NCBI RefSeq assembly: GCF_001434665.1
Contig: NZ_AZDG01000005.1
Coordinates: 61,686 to 125,685 of the forward strand
Source: Companilactobacillus tucceti DSM 20183
Lineage (GTDB): Bacteria; Bacillota; Bacilli; Lactobacillales; Lactobacillaceae
Length of the DNA stretch: 64,000 nt
Reading direction: 5' to 3'
The stretch's first letter is position 1, and every line of letters begins with the position of its first letter. The notes beneath the pieces are model-generated. The model made no database searches and was not told the origin of the DNA. It worked only from the letters and a program-made list of their open reading frames with translations. A program made the position numbers and the translations under genes. Below, piece after piece: positions 35,873-43,573 of the stretch.

Positions 35873-37087
35873 ATGAAAATAGTATCTACACAATCAAACC
35901 ATCCAGATAACTATCAAGCAAAAGTGGTCGCTTCCACAACTGCAGGTTTCGGATTGGAGAACATGGACGTTATGTTTTTATCGTTCGCCCTATCTTCTAT
36001 CATTGCCGAATTGCATTTGAGCGGAACCCAAGCGGGATTAATTTCCACGATCACTAATGTTGGTATGTTATTGGGTGGTATTTTTTTTGGAATTTTAGCC
36101 GATAAATTCGGTCGTATCAAAACTTTTACATATACAATCTTTATCTTTGCAATAGCTACTGGAGCAATGTTCTTCGCTCACGATCTTACAACTATCTACA
36201 TCTGCAGATTCCTAGCCGGAATCGGTGGTGGTGGTGAGTACGGTATCGGTATGACTGTTCTTGCTGAAAGTTTTTCTAAGAAAAAGTTAGGCCGTGTATC
36301 ATCATGGGTCGGTATGGCTGGCCAAGTCGGAGCAATCTTCGCCGCTCTACTAGCAACACTAGTAATTCCTACTCTAGGTTGGAACGCACTCTTCTTATTC
36401 GGTGTTATTCCAGTTATCATCACTTTCTTTATCAGACATCACTTACGTGAAAGTGATACTTTCATTAAATCCTCCAAGAAGAAACATGGCAGTGTTAAAG
36501 AATTATTTGCTACACCAAAAATTTCCTATCAAACCGTCGCCTTAATGGTCATGGCAATCGTTCAAATTGCTGGCTACTTTGGACTTATGAATTGGCTACC
36601 AACAATCATGCAAAAACAACTCAACTTAACAGTTGCTAGTTCAACTTGGATGATTGCTACTATCCTTGGTATGTGTGCCGGTATGCTAACATTTGGCTGG
36701 ATCTTAGATAATTTAGGACCTCGTCTTGCATTTGGATTATTCCTAACTGCTTCAGCCATTGGAGTATTCGTATTAACTCTACCAACTAATATGATTTCAT
36801 TGATCATCGTCGGCGCCATCGTAGGTTACTTCTCAAATGGTATGTTTGCTGGATACGGTGCTGTAGTAAGTCGCCTATATCCAACTGAAGTTCGTGCTAC
36901 AGCAAATAATGTCATTATGAATACTGGTCGTTGTATCGGTGGATTCTCAAGTTTAGCTATCGGCTGGATCTTAGACAACTACAACATCATGGCCGTTATG
37001 ACATTTATCTCAACACTTTATATTATCAGTCTTATCTTTATGTTAACTATCAGCAATTTAAAAGCTAAAAACTATCAAAATGCTTAA
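35873..37087 (+). CDS. MFS transporter, aromatic acid/sugar-acid:H+ symporter type
   Basis: 404 residues, 12 helices. The motifs DVMFLSFALSSIIAELHLSG, GILADKFGRIKTF (motif A) and GIGGGGEYGIGMTVLAE resemble the AAHS/ShiA/NanT group of organic acid symporters. Start choice: GGAGG at 35860-35864 is itself inside an upstream in-frame TTG extension, so ATG 35873 is used. The substrate is not determined. Confidence 0.85.
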   Translation: MKIVSTQSNHPDNYQAKVVASTTAGFGLENMDVMFLSFALSSIIAELHLSGTQAGLISTITNVGMLLGGIFFGILADKFGRIKTFTYTIFIFAIATGAMFFAHDLTTIYICRFLAGIGGGGEYGIGMTVLAESFSKKKLGRVSSWVGMAGQVGAIFAALLATLVIPTLGWNALFLFGVIPVIITFFIRHHLRESDTFIKSSKKKHGSVKELFATPKISYQTVALMVMAIVQIAGYFGLMNWLPTIMQKQLNLTVASSTWMIATILGMCAGMLTFGWILDNLGPRLAFGLFLTASAIGVFVLTLPTNMISLIIVGAIVGYFSNGMFAGYGAVVSRLYPTEVRATANNVIMNTGRCIGGFSSLAIGWILDNYNIMAVMTFISTLYIISLIFMLTISNLKAKNYQNA

Positions 37088-37151
37088 ACTTGATATAAAT
37101 CATCTTTATTTATGAATCACCCTTCTATACTAAATACATCCCCTAGAAATT

Positions 37152-37186
37152 AAGCAATGAAGTCCCCCGCTTCATTGCTTTTTTAT
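37152..37186. terminator. Convergent terminator
   Basis: AAGCAATGAAG pairs with CTTCATTGCTT around CCCCC, with a T-run on the plus strand. It overlaps the 3' end of the YolD-like gene. Confidence 0.85.
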
Positions 37187-37543
37187 TTTGATCGAATAAA
37201 TTTCTTCTAATGCAATCATACGTTGTTTAACGAATAACTTATCCTCAAAGAATCCTTCAATATAACCCGTTATAAATTCAGGTATTTCATTTTCCAGATT
37301 TCTAGTATTCAATTCAATAATCACAATATACTTTTTAACAACAGCTTGATTGATCACAGAAATTATTTCTTCTTCAGACATTTGAACTGAATGATTTCGA
37401 TCTCTTTTTTTCTTATTAGATTGTTCCATCTTATTATATTTAGAAGTATGGTCACTTAAATAAAATCCATTCCATTTCATCATCCCACGATCATGATATT
37501 CATGTAAAAATCGCGTTACTAAATCCGGATCGTACTTAGTCAT
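37172..37543 (-). CDS. YolD-like protein (partner of Y-family polymerase)
   Basis: 123 residues, with a KWNGFYLSDHTSKY motif close to the YolD family (MKWRPFFMLPEHV-like). Start choice: GGAGG (RC, about 37552-37556) stands 8 bases before the ATG at 37541-37543; upstream in-frame ATGs lie on or before the site. It overlaps the polymerase stop by 8 bases (ATGACTAA), typical of UvrX/YolD pairs. It is presumed to assist or control the error-prone polymerase; biochemical role unknown. Confidence 0.75.
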   Translation of the reverse strand: MTKYDPDLVTRFLHEYHDRGMMKWNGFYLSDHTSKYNKMEQSNKKKRDRNHSVQMSEEEIISVINQAVVKKYIVIIELNTRNLENEIPEFITGYIEGFFEDKLFVKQRMIALEEIYSIKIKKQ

Positions 37544-38840
37544 AGGCATTGCCTCCATTATGACCACCTACTAGTTTGGAACGTTCAATAGCAGTAGCAC
37601 CTTTGGACAAACTGGAAGTTTTTACGATTGATTTAAAACCATAACGCTTTCTGATCGAATCAATTGTTTCATCGACTTTTCTTTCTTTAACTCTAGTTTG
37701 CTTATCATCCAAAAGATCCAATTGTAAAACATTATCATCTGATAACTGACCACCGGAAAAATATAAATGTCTAATTGGTTCTCCTTGCCAATACTTTCTA
37801 AACATTTGGATGGATAAATCAGCCAGTTCTTTATTTAAATTAGTTGGTTCTATTTTCATCGAATGAGAGAAACCACTACTTTTAGTTATCTGTTTAGCGT
37901 CATAGGAAAAGCCAACTCCTAAACTAATACATCCAGTTAGTTTGTGATGTGCTCTTAATCTTGATGATACTTGTTCCGCTAACTCTCTTATTACAACTTC
38001 AATTTCTGATTGTTTAGCATAGTTTCTAGGCAGAACTTGTGAGTTACCATACGATTTATCTTTTGCATGATGTTTTTTTTTGACGATTGAGCGATCTATG
38101 CCCCAGGATAAAGCAAACAACTGACTACCCATTATTCCAAATCTCTGCTTTAACATATAAGGATTATGATGAGCTAAGTCGTAAACCGAATAAATATTTA
38201 GCTGCTCTAATTTAGCAGCGGTACGTTTTCCTATAGACCATAGATCACTCAAATTTCTAATTGGCCACAATTTGTCAGGCACATCTTCATAATGCCATTC
38301 TCCTATTAAACTGTAGTCATGCTTAGCTTCAATATCTAAAGCGAATTTTGCCAACAAAGGATTATCTCCAATACCAACGGTAACGTATAAACCTAGTTGT
38401 TTTTTGACCTCGATTTGAATTTTACGTGCTACTTCAAATGGGCTCTCACCAAATAAATGCCAACTATGCGTCATATCCAAAATAGATTCATCAATTGAGT
38501 ATGGCTGAATGTCTTCTTCAGCAGTAAAAGTCTCAAAAATCTTGTTGATCTGTAAATTTCTTTTGATATACAGATTCATTCTTGGTGGCGCTATAACTAA
38601 ACGCGGATCATTGATTGGCACTTCACTACACCTAGTAACATTAGAGATATTAAAAAGTTTCTTTGCCATGGGCGAGGAGGCTAAGACTAACCCATCACCG
38701 GTATTATCTGCCTGAGACATGACAACTAAAACCGACTCTAATGGATTTAACCCATGTTCGACTGATTCCACTGAGGCATAGAAAGACTTGTTATCAATCA
38801 TGAAAATCACATGTCTGGGCTCATAACTGTAATCGTACAT
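37536..38840 (-). CDS. Y-family error-prone DNA polymerase (UvrX/UmuC-like)
   Basis: 434 residues. N-terminal FMIDNKSFYASVE (first catalytic Asp and the steric gate region), IQPYSIDESILDMTHSW (DE pair of the active site), the HhH-like NLSDLWSIGKRTAAKL and a C-terminal little-finger region are all present. Start choice: GGGG abuts an upstream ATG (38847-38849) and is 9 bases from the ATG at 38838-38840 (MYDYSYEPRHVIF). A LexA box lies about 40 bp upstream, so it should be SOS-induced. Translesion synthesis role by family. Confidence 0.9.
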   Translation of the reverse strand: MYDYSYEPRHVIFMIDNKSFYASVESVEHGLNPLESVLVVMSQADNTGDGLVLASSPMAKKLFNISNVTRCSEVPINDPRLVIAPPRMNLYIKRNLQINKIFETFTAEEDIQPYSIDESILDMTHSWHLFGESPFEVARKIQIEVKKQLGLYVTVGIGDNPLLAKFALDIEAKHDYSLIGEWHYEDVPDKLWPIRNLSDLWSIGKRTAAKLEQLNIYSVYDLAHHNPYMLKQRFGIMGSQLFALSWGIDRSIVKKKHHAKDKSYGNSQVLPRNYAKQSEIEVVIRELAEQVSSRLRAHHKLTGCISLGVGFSYDAKQITKSSGFSHSMKIEPTNLNKELADLSIQMFRKYWQGEPIRHLYFSGGQLSDDNVLQLDLLDDKQTRVKERKVDETIDSIRKRYGFKSIVKTSSLSKGATAIERSKLVGGHNGGNAYD

Positions 38841-38878
38841 CTTGTTCATCCCCAAAAATTGTTTTCATGATTATTATA

Positions 38879-38892
38879 CAAACATATGTTCG
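38879..38892. promoter_or_regulatory. LexA/DinR (SOS) box
   Basis: CAAACATATGTTCG (CGAACATATGTTTG on the minus strand) fits the Gram-positive consensus CGAAC-N4-GTTYG. It lies upstream of the UvrX/YolD operon. Confidence 0.85.
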
Positions 38893-38962
38893 CATTGGCA
38901 ACATAAAAAGGAGTCATGATATAAATCACGACTCCGGTTTTATCCTTCATACTTTTATAGAC

Positions 38963-39082
38963 TTAAACGTGTAAAAAAAGACTGCAACCTCCACATAGCT
39001 ACGAGCCACAAATGATTGATAGTGCCAATCATTCATGTCTCTAGGCTATGCTCCGGTGGCAAACCGTCTTTTTTTTCACTCT
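38963..39082 (-). repeat. Intergenic hairpin element, sub-family 2, copy 3
   Basis: 120 bp from TAAACGTGT to CACTCT. Outer stem GTGTAAAAAAAGAC / GTCTTTTTTTTCAC; conserved strands TGCAACCTCCACAT and CTCCGGTGGCAAA; inner stem CATAGCTACGAGCCAC... with ...CTAGGCTATG, imperfect. Its end lies one base from the copZ stop codon. Confidence 0.8.
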
Positions 39083-39083
39083 A

Positions 39084-39278
39084 TTACTTTATATTATAGT
39101 GTGTATCATCTAATGAACTCTTCAATTCATTTTCTTCAAAATCGCCTGATACTGTAACATTATTATTTTCCAAACTTACGGAAGCATTTGTTACACCTGA
39201 AACATTTGAAATCTTTTCAGTAACTGTATCAACACATCCTTGGCATTTCATTCCTTCTACTGCATATGTTTTTTCCAT
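39084..39278 (-). CDS. copZ: Copper chaperone CopZ
   Basis: 64 residues of one heavy-metal-associated domain, with the copper site GMKCQGC near residues 9-14. It carries Cu(I) to CopA or CopY in the cytoplasm. Start choice: GGAG (about 39287-39290) precedes the ATG at 39276-39278; the first in-frame ATG (39296) touches the copA stop and lacks its own site. Last gene of the copper operon. Confidence 0.93.
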   Translation of the reverse strand: MEKTYAVEGMKCQGCVDTVTEKISNVSGVTNASVSLENNNVTVSGDFEENELKSSLDDTHYNIK

Positions 39279-39296
39279 TATATTTTCTCCACTCAT

Positions 39297-41270
39297 TTAT
39301 TTGGCTAATTTAAAGCCCTTTAATCTTAAAGCATTCAACAAAACTGATACTGAACTAAAACTCATTGCTGCACCTGCTATCATTGGATTAAGCAATGGTC
39401 CTCCAAACAGAGTTAAAACTCCCATAGCAACGGGGATTCCTAGTGTGTTGTAAGCAAAGGCCCAGAATAGATTTTGTTTAATATTTCTAATCGTCGCATG
39501 ACTTAACTTAATGGCATTAGAAACATCCATTAAATCATTTTTGATCAAAACAACATCAGCAGACTCAATAGCAACATCTGTTCCAGAACCAATTGCAATC
39601 CCAACATCAGCTTGGGCTAAAGCAGGAGCATCATTTATTCCATCTCCGACCATAGCTACGATTTTATTATTTTGAAGTTTTTTAACTTCATTGGCTTTAT
39701 CTTCTGGTAAAACTTCGCTCAAAACTCGATCGATACCTACTTGTTTAGCAATAGCATTAGCTGTTTTTTCATTATCACCAGTCAACATCGCCACTTCAAT
39801 ATCCATCTTATGTAATGCCTTGATTGCCTTTGCACTACTTGGTTTTATTGTATCTGCCACGGCGATTATACCTATTAATGTATTATCAAAAGATAGATAC
39901 ATCGGCGTTTTTCCTTCATCAGCCAGTTTGTCAGAATCACTTTTTTGAATATCGATATTAATATTTTTACTAAGCATCAGTTTATCATTACCTAGTAAAA
40001 GTGTTTTATCGTCAATCTTTGTTTCAATCCCTTGTCCAGGAATTGCTTTAAATTCATTTGTATTTTGCAGAGTTAAATTTTTATCTTTAGCACTATCAAC
40101 AATCGCTTCACCAAGTGGGTGCTCTGACCCCAGTTCAGCACTTGCAGCAAGCTGAAGTACTAAATCACTTTTATAACCATTTGAAGTAATAATATCTGTC
40201 ACTACTGGTTTGCCTTCAGTGATAGTCCCCGTTTTATCGAATACGATCGTTTGAATTTTTCGAGAGGTTTCTAAGGCATCCCCACTTTTGATCAAAATTC
40301 CATTTTCAGCTCCAAGTCCAGTTCCCACCATAATAGCTGTTGGCGTTGCTAGACCTAATGCACATGGACAAGCAATTACTAGAACAGAAATCGTTATCGT
40401 TAAAGCAAAGATCCATGATTGTTGACCTAATATTAGCCACAACAGGCCTGATAAAAGTGCCAACGTAATAACAACTGGTACAAAAACACTGGAAACTTGA
40501 TCAGCAATTTTAGCTATCGGTGCTTTAGAACCTTGGGCATCCTCAACAAGTTTGATAATTTGAGCTAAAGCAGTATCAGAACCCACCTTAGTAGCCTTAA
40601 ACTTAAAACTAACATTTTTATTTAAAGATGCTCCAACTACTTTATCATTAACTTTTTTATCAACCGGCATACTTTCACCAGTGATCATTGATTCATCAAT
40701 CGACGAAGAGCCTTCAACAATGATCCCATCTACTGGTATTTTGTCACCAGGACGAACCATCAAAATATCGCCAACTTGAACTTCATCTAAATTTATTTCT
40801 ATAATTTCCTCATTTTTTACAATAAAAGCTGTTTTAGGTGCTAATTTCATCAATTTCTTAATAGCATCTGAAGTCTTACCCTTTGAGACAGCTTCAAAAT
40901 ATTTACCCAAAGTTATCAAAGTTAAAATGACTGCTGCTGACTCATAATATAAATTCGTCGCAAAAGTATTATTACCTAGATAAGTCATAATTGTTCCATA
41001 AAGACTATACAAAAATGCGGCACTAGTACCTAACGCAACTAGTGAATCCATATTGGGATGACCTTTGAATAAAGATTTGAATCCCACAATAAAGAATTCA
41101 CGACCAAAATAGATAACTGGTAAAACTAATATTAATTGAATCGTCGCAAATGAAACTGGATGACTCATAGGATCTATCATTTCCGGAAGTGGCAAGCCTA
41201 CCATGTGCCCCATGGCAATATATAAAAGCGGAATTGCAAAGACTGCTGACATCCAGAACCTTTTCCACAT
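39297..41270 (-). CDS. copA: Copper-exporting P1B ATPase, catalytic part
   Basis: 657 residues: transport helices with the CPC copper motif ([13 protein letters not shown]), the phosphorylation site DKTGTITEG, the nucleotide-binding HP motif (SEHPLGEAI), and [14 protein letters not shown]. The ATG at 41270 has no ribosome site. In the same frame 5' of it the DNA reads [15 protein letters not shown], continuing to the upstream HMA frame after a single-base shift in an A8 run. So this is the body of one CopA with the N-terminal metal-binding part in the preceding ORF. Confidence 0.92.
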   Translation of the reverse strand: MWKRFWMSAVFAIPLLYIAMGHMVGLPLPEMIDPMSHPVSFATIQLILVLPVIYFGREFFIVGFKSLFKGHPNMDSLVALGTSAAFLYSLYGTIMTYLGNNTFATNLYYESAAVILTLITLGKYFEAVSKGKTSDAIKKLMKLAPKTAFIVKNEEIIEINLDEVQVGDILMVRPGDKIPVDGIIVEGSSSIDESMITGESMPVDKKVNDKVVGASLNKNVSFKFKATKVGSDTALAQIIKLVEDAQGSKAPIAKIADQVSSVFVPVVITLALLSGLLWLILGQQSWIFALTITISVLVIACPCALGLATPTAIMVGTGLGAENGILIKSGDALETSRKIQTIVFDKTGTITEGKPVVTDIITSNGYKSDLVLQLAASAELGSEHPLGEAIVDSAKDKNLTLQNTNEFKAIPGQGIETKIDDKTLLLGNDKLMLSKNINIDIQKSDSDKLADEGKTPMYLSFDNTLIGIIAVADTIKPSSAKAIKALHKMDIEVAMLTGDNEKTANAIAKQVGIDRVLSEVLPEDKANEVKKLQNNKIVAMVGDGINDAPALAQADVGIAIGSGTDVAIESADVVLIKNDLMDVSNAIKLSHATIRNIKQNLFWAFAYNTLGIPVAMGVLTLFGGPLLNPMIAGAAMSFSSVSVLLNALRLKGFKLAK

Positions 41271-41295
41271 TGTTTTGATATGTTCTTGTTTATAA

Positions 41296-41739
41296 TCAGT
41301 CGTATCTTTTTTTTACAGTGTCACTCACTAATTTAGCAGAATATCCAGCATCACTTACGGCAGTGGTAATATCTGAAATTCTTAGCTGTGACTGATCAAA
41401 GCCAACATTCATCTTTTCACTTGCTAAATTAACATTAACTGAATCAACACCTAATTTAGACACCGCTTTTTCAATAGTCTGTGCACAACTGGCGCAAACC
41501 ATTCCTTCAATATCAAAAACACGATCAGTAATGTCTCTAACTACAGAATATCCGGCGTCATCAACAGCCGTAGCAATATCTTCAATCGTCACCGACTCAT
41601 CATAATCGACACTCAATTGTTCAGTAGCATAATTAACACTGGCTTTTTTAACACCATCTAAATTACTGACGGTTTTTTCAACAGTCTGAGCACAGGATGT
41701 ACACACCATCCCCTCGATAGCATATGTACCTTTAGCCAA
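41296..41739 (-). CDS. copA: N-terminal two-HMA part of CopA (frame-separated)
   Basis: About 147 residues with two heavy-metal domains, each with a copper motif ([10 protein letters not shown] and [10 protein letters not shown]), spaced by the usual linker. Start choice: TTG at 41737-41739 follows GGGGGTG by 5 bases, giving [11 protein letters not shown]; an ATG at 41787 is in frame but lies upstream of the cop box. The frame ends in KKRYD-stop just past an A8 run (41317-41324). One fewer A would join it to the ATPase. On its own it could act as a copper chaperone. Confidence 0.85.
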   Translation of the reverse strand: MAKGTYAIEGMVCTSCAQTVEKTVSNLDGVKKASVNYATEQLSVDYDESVTIEDIATAVDDAGYSVVRDITDRVFDIEGMVCASCAQTIEKAVSKLGVDSVNVNLASEKMNVGFDQSQLRISDITTAVSDAGYSAKLVSDTVKKRYD

Positions 41740-41756
41740 TCTATCACCCCCACATT

Positions 41757-41766
41757 TACATTTGTA
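41757..41766. promoter_or_regulatory. CopY operator (cop box) before copA
   Basis: TACATTTGTA fits the CopY consensus TACANNTGTA exactly and lies 18 bp before the copA start. A weaker copy, TACATTCGTC, is at 41799-41808, and cop boxes often come in pairs. So copA-copZ probably has its own CopY-controlled promoter behind the TauE/SafE gene. Confidence 0.8.
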
Positions 41767-41845
41767 GTTCCTTAATGGCTTAAGCATATCATAAGGTCTA
41801 CATTCGTCAACACAAACTGCAAAAAATTAGGGAAAAGACTAAGTC

Positions 41846-42589
41846 TTATCCCTTTATCAAAAGCATTATTCCAAATAAAAGTAACAATCCATAAACATAC
41901 TTGACCATTTCAGCACTATTTATCTTAGTACCTACCCAATTAGAAAAAGGAATCAAGATGAATAAAAATGGAATCGTCATTAACAGTAATTTAACAACTT
42001 CCATATTCCAAAATCCTGAAACCATTTGACTGGAAACAACGATCAAACTGACACACATAAAATGTGATTGTAAAATACCCCGAAATTCATTGGCTGTCCA
42101 TTCTTTCATAGTGCCATAAATTGCTACAGCTACACCATGACTGTCAAAGGCACTGCCCAAAATACCAGAAATCCATCCAAAAATATAATCCCAAAATTTT
42201 GAATACAGTCTGACTTTTAAATTTTTATTTCTAAGTACTTGAATCAAACTATAACTACTATATATCAACAAAAATAATCCTAGAATTCTTCCAACAACTT
42301 TAACATCAACATATTTAACCAAAGTAATTCCAACTGGAACTCCAAAAATTGATCCAATAACTAAACGTTTGATAACAGACCAATCGATTTCTGAACTATA
42401 TTTTAAAGTTGCCGGAATAGCAACCAACAGTCCAATTGCTCCAATTAAAGCCGTTGAAGTTTTTAAGTCAAATGATATTAAAGTTAACATTGGCATAGCG
42501 ATCAATGCATCCCCAAAACCAAATACAGTTCGTATGAATGCTCCAAACAGCATGATGCTGATCACAATGATTATTGTTGACACTAGCAA
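41846..42589 (-). CDS. TauE/SafE (TSUP) family membrane permease
   Basis: 247 residues, about eight hydrophobic segments in two halves, with GFGDALIAMPML near the start and a second GILGSAFDSHGVAVAIYG, typical of TSUP proteins (sulfite or organosulfonate export in some). It overlaps copY by 7 bp and precedes copA, so it belongs to the copper regulon. A role in copper or sulfur handling is inferred only. Confidence 0.8.
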   Translation of the reverse strand: MLVSTIIIVISIMLFGAFIRTVFGFGDALIAMPMLTLISFDLKTSTALIGAIGLLVAIPATLKYSSEIDWSVIKRLVIGSIFGVPVGITLVKYVDVKVVGRILGLFLLIYSSYSLIQVLRNKNLKVRLYSKFWDYIFGWISGILGSAFDSHGVAVAIYGTMKEWTANEFRGILQSHFMCVSLIVVSSQMVSGFWNMEVVKLLLMTIPFLFILIPFSNWVGTKINSAEMVKYVYGLLLLFGIMLLIKG

Positions 42590-43005
42590 TTACACCCATC
42601 AGGGATGCAATTACATTCTATTTCTTCAACAGGTTCTTTGGCATTCAAAGAAGTTTGAATTTTATCCACATCTGCCTGTGTTAATTCTGAATTATCAATT
42701 AAATATGCAATTGCTGATCCAACTTTTTTAGCACAAACCTGATTGAAGAATTTTTTGGAAGCTAAGTCTATAGTGTCACTCTCATCCATAGTTGCGGTAT
42801 AAATAAACTTGTTCCCATCCTTCTTAGTTTTTACTATTCCTTTATCAGATAGACGTCTCAACAAGGTTTTGATAGTTGCTGGTTTCCAATCCATTGACTC
42901 GCCCAAGATGTCAATCAATTCTCTAGATGTAGCTGAATCAAGTGTCCAAATGACACGCATAATTCGCCATTCAGCATCAGTTATATTTATATCTTTTTCC
43001 ATCAT
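42583..43005 (-). CDS. copY: CopY/TcrY-family copper-responsive repressor
   Basis: 140 residues: a BlaI/CopY winged helix (ITDAEWRIMRVIWTLDSATSRELIDIL) and a C-terminal CNCIPDGCNC, the exact CxCx4CxC copper-exchange motif. Zn-CopY represses; Cu(I) delivered by CopZ displaces Zn and releases DNA. It is the first gene of the operon. A partial dyad (ACTATATTTAGT, about 43025-43036) upstream may be its own operator. Confidence 0.93.
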   Translation of the reverse strand: MMEKDINITDAEWRIMRVIWTLDSATSRELIDILGESMDWKPATIKTLLRRLSDKGIVKTKKDGNKFIYTATMDESDTIDLASKKFFNQVCAKKVGSAIAYLIDNSELTQADVDKIQTSLNAKEPVEEIECNCIPDGCNC

Positions 43006-43103
43006 GTATCTACCTCAAATCTTCTACTATATTTAGTCTAGCGGATTACCACCAAAAGGCAAGTTACTAATAGACATATCTATCGCAAAGTGCTTTTATT
43101 AAG

Positions 43104-43115
43104 GTAAACGTTTAC
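43104..43115. promoter_or_regulatory. LacI/CcpA-type palindrome
   Basis: GTAAACGTTTAC is a perfect 12-bp palindrome immediately before the ribosome site (AAGGAG) of the NTF2-like gene. The central ACGT with flanking AA/TT is typical of LacI-family operators. Its position would block transcription or translation initiation. Confidence 0.45.
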
Positions 43116-43128
43116 TAAGGAGAATACC

Positions 43129-43461
43129 ATGAGCCAAACAAACTTACCTAAAGCTATTAATAATTTCATTAAATATACAAACGAAGGTGATTCTGACCAA
43201 TTTGTTGCTCAATTTTCTAAAGATTCTACCTTAAATGATTGGGGAAATATTTATAATACGCCAAAAGAGATTGCTGTTTGGAATAAGACTGATAATATCG
43301 GGAAACAATCTCACTTTGAACTAGTTGATGCAAAGGAAACTAATACTAATAAGTGGATAGTAAATCTGAAAGTATCTGGTAATGGATTTAATGGAACAAG
43401 TCCATTTGAAATCATTATCGAAGATGATTTAATTAAAAGTCTACAAATTTTGCCCGATTAA
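43129..43461 (+). CDS. NTF2-like/SnoaL-fold small protein
   Basis: 110 residues. The pattern of an N-terminal helix pair (INNFIKYTNEGDSDQFVAQF), an Asp/Asn-rich turn and four beta strands ending in FEIIIEDDLIKSLQIL fits nuclear transport factor 2-like folds. These bind or isomerise small ligands; no catalytic residues can be assigned. Strong AAGGAG ribosome site. Monocistronic. Confidence 0.65.
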   Translation: MSQTNLPKAINNFIKYTNEGDSDQFVAQFSKDSTLNDWGNIYNTPKEIAVWNKTDNIGKQSHFELVDAKETNTNKWIVNLKVSGNGFNGTSPFEIIIEDDLIKSLQILPD

Positions 43462-43477
43462 AGATAGTTCAATGATA

Positions 43478-43556
43478 TACAGCTTTCAAGCAATAAATAA
43501 AACGACCTTATCAATCCAAAGTCAGATTGATAGGGTCGTTTCGTTTTAATTTGTTC
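43478..43556 (+). repeat. Intergenic hairpin element, sub-family 1, copy E (decayed)
   Basis: Keeps AGCTTTCAAGCAATAA on the left and the inner stem AAACGACCTTATCAATC / GATTGATAGGGTCGTTT (one G-T pair) but has lost the right-hand GCGGAAAAAGCT strand and the outer arms. It lies between two convergent genes. Confidence 0.6.
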
Positions 43557-43573
43557 CAAAATATTTTTAATAT

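Noticed and set aside
42369..42731. 120-codon plus-strand frame opposite the TauE/SafE gene and copY
   Set aside because: It is antisense to two clear, overlapping genes and lacks a ribosome site.
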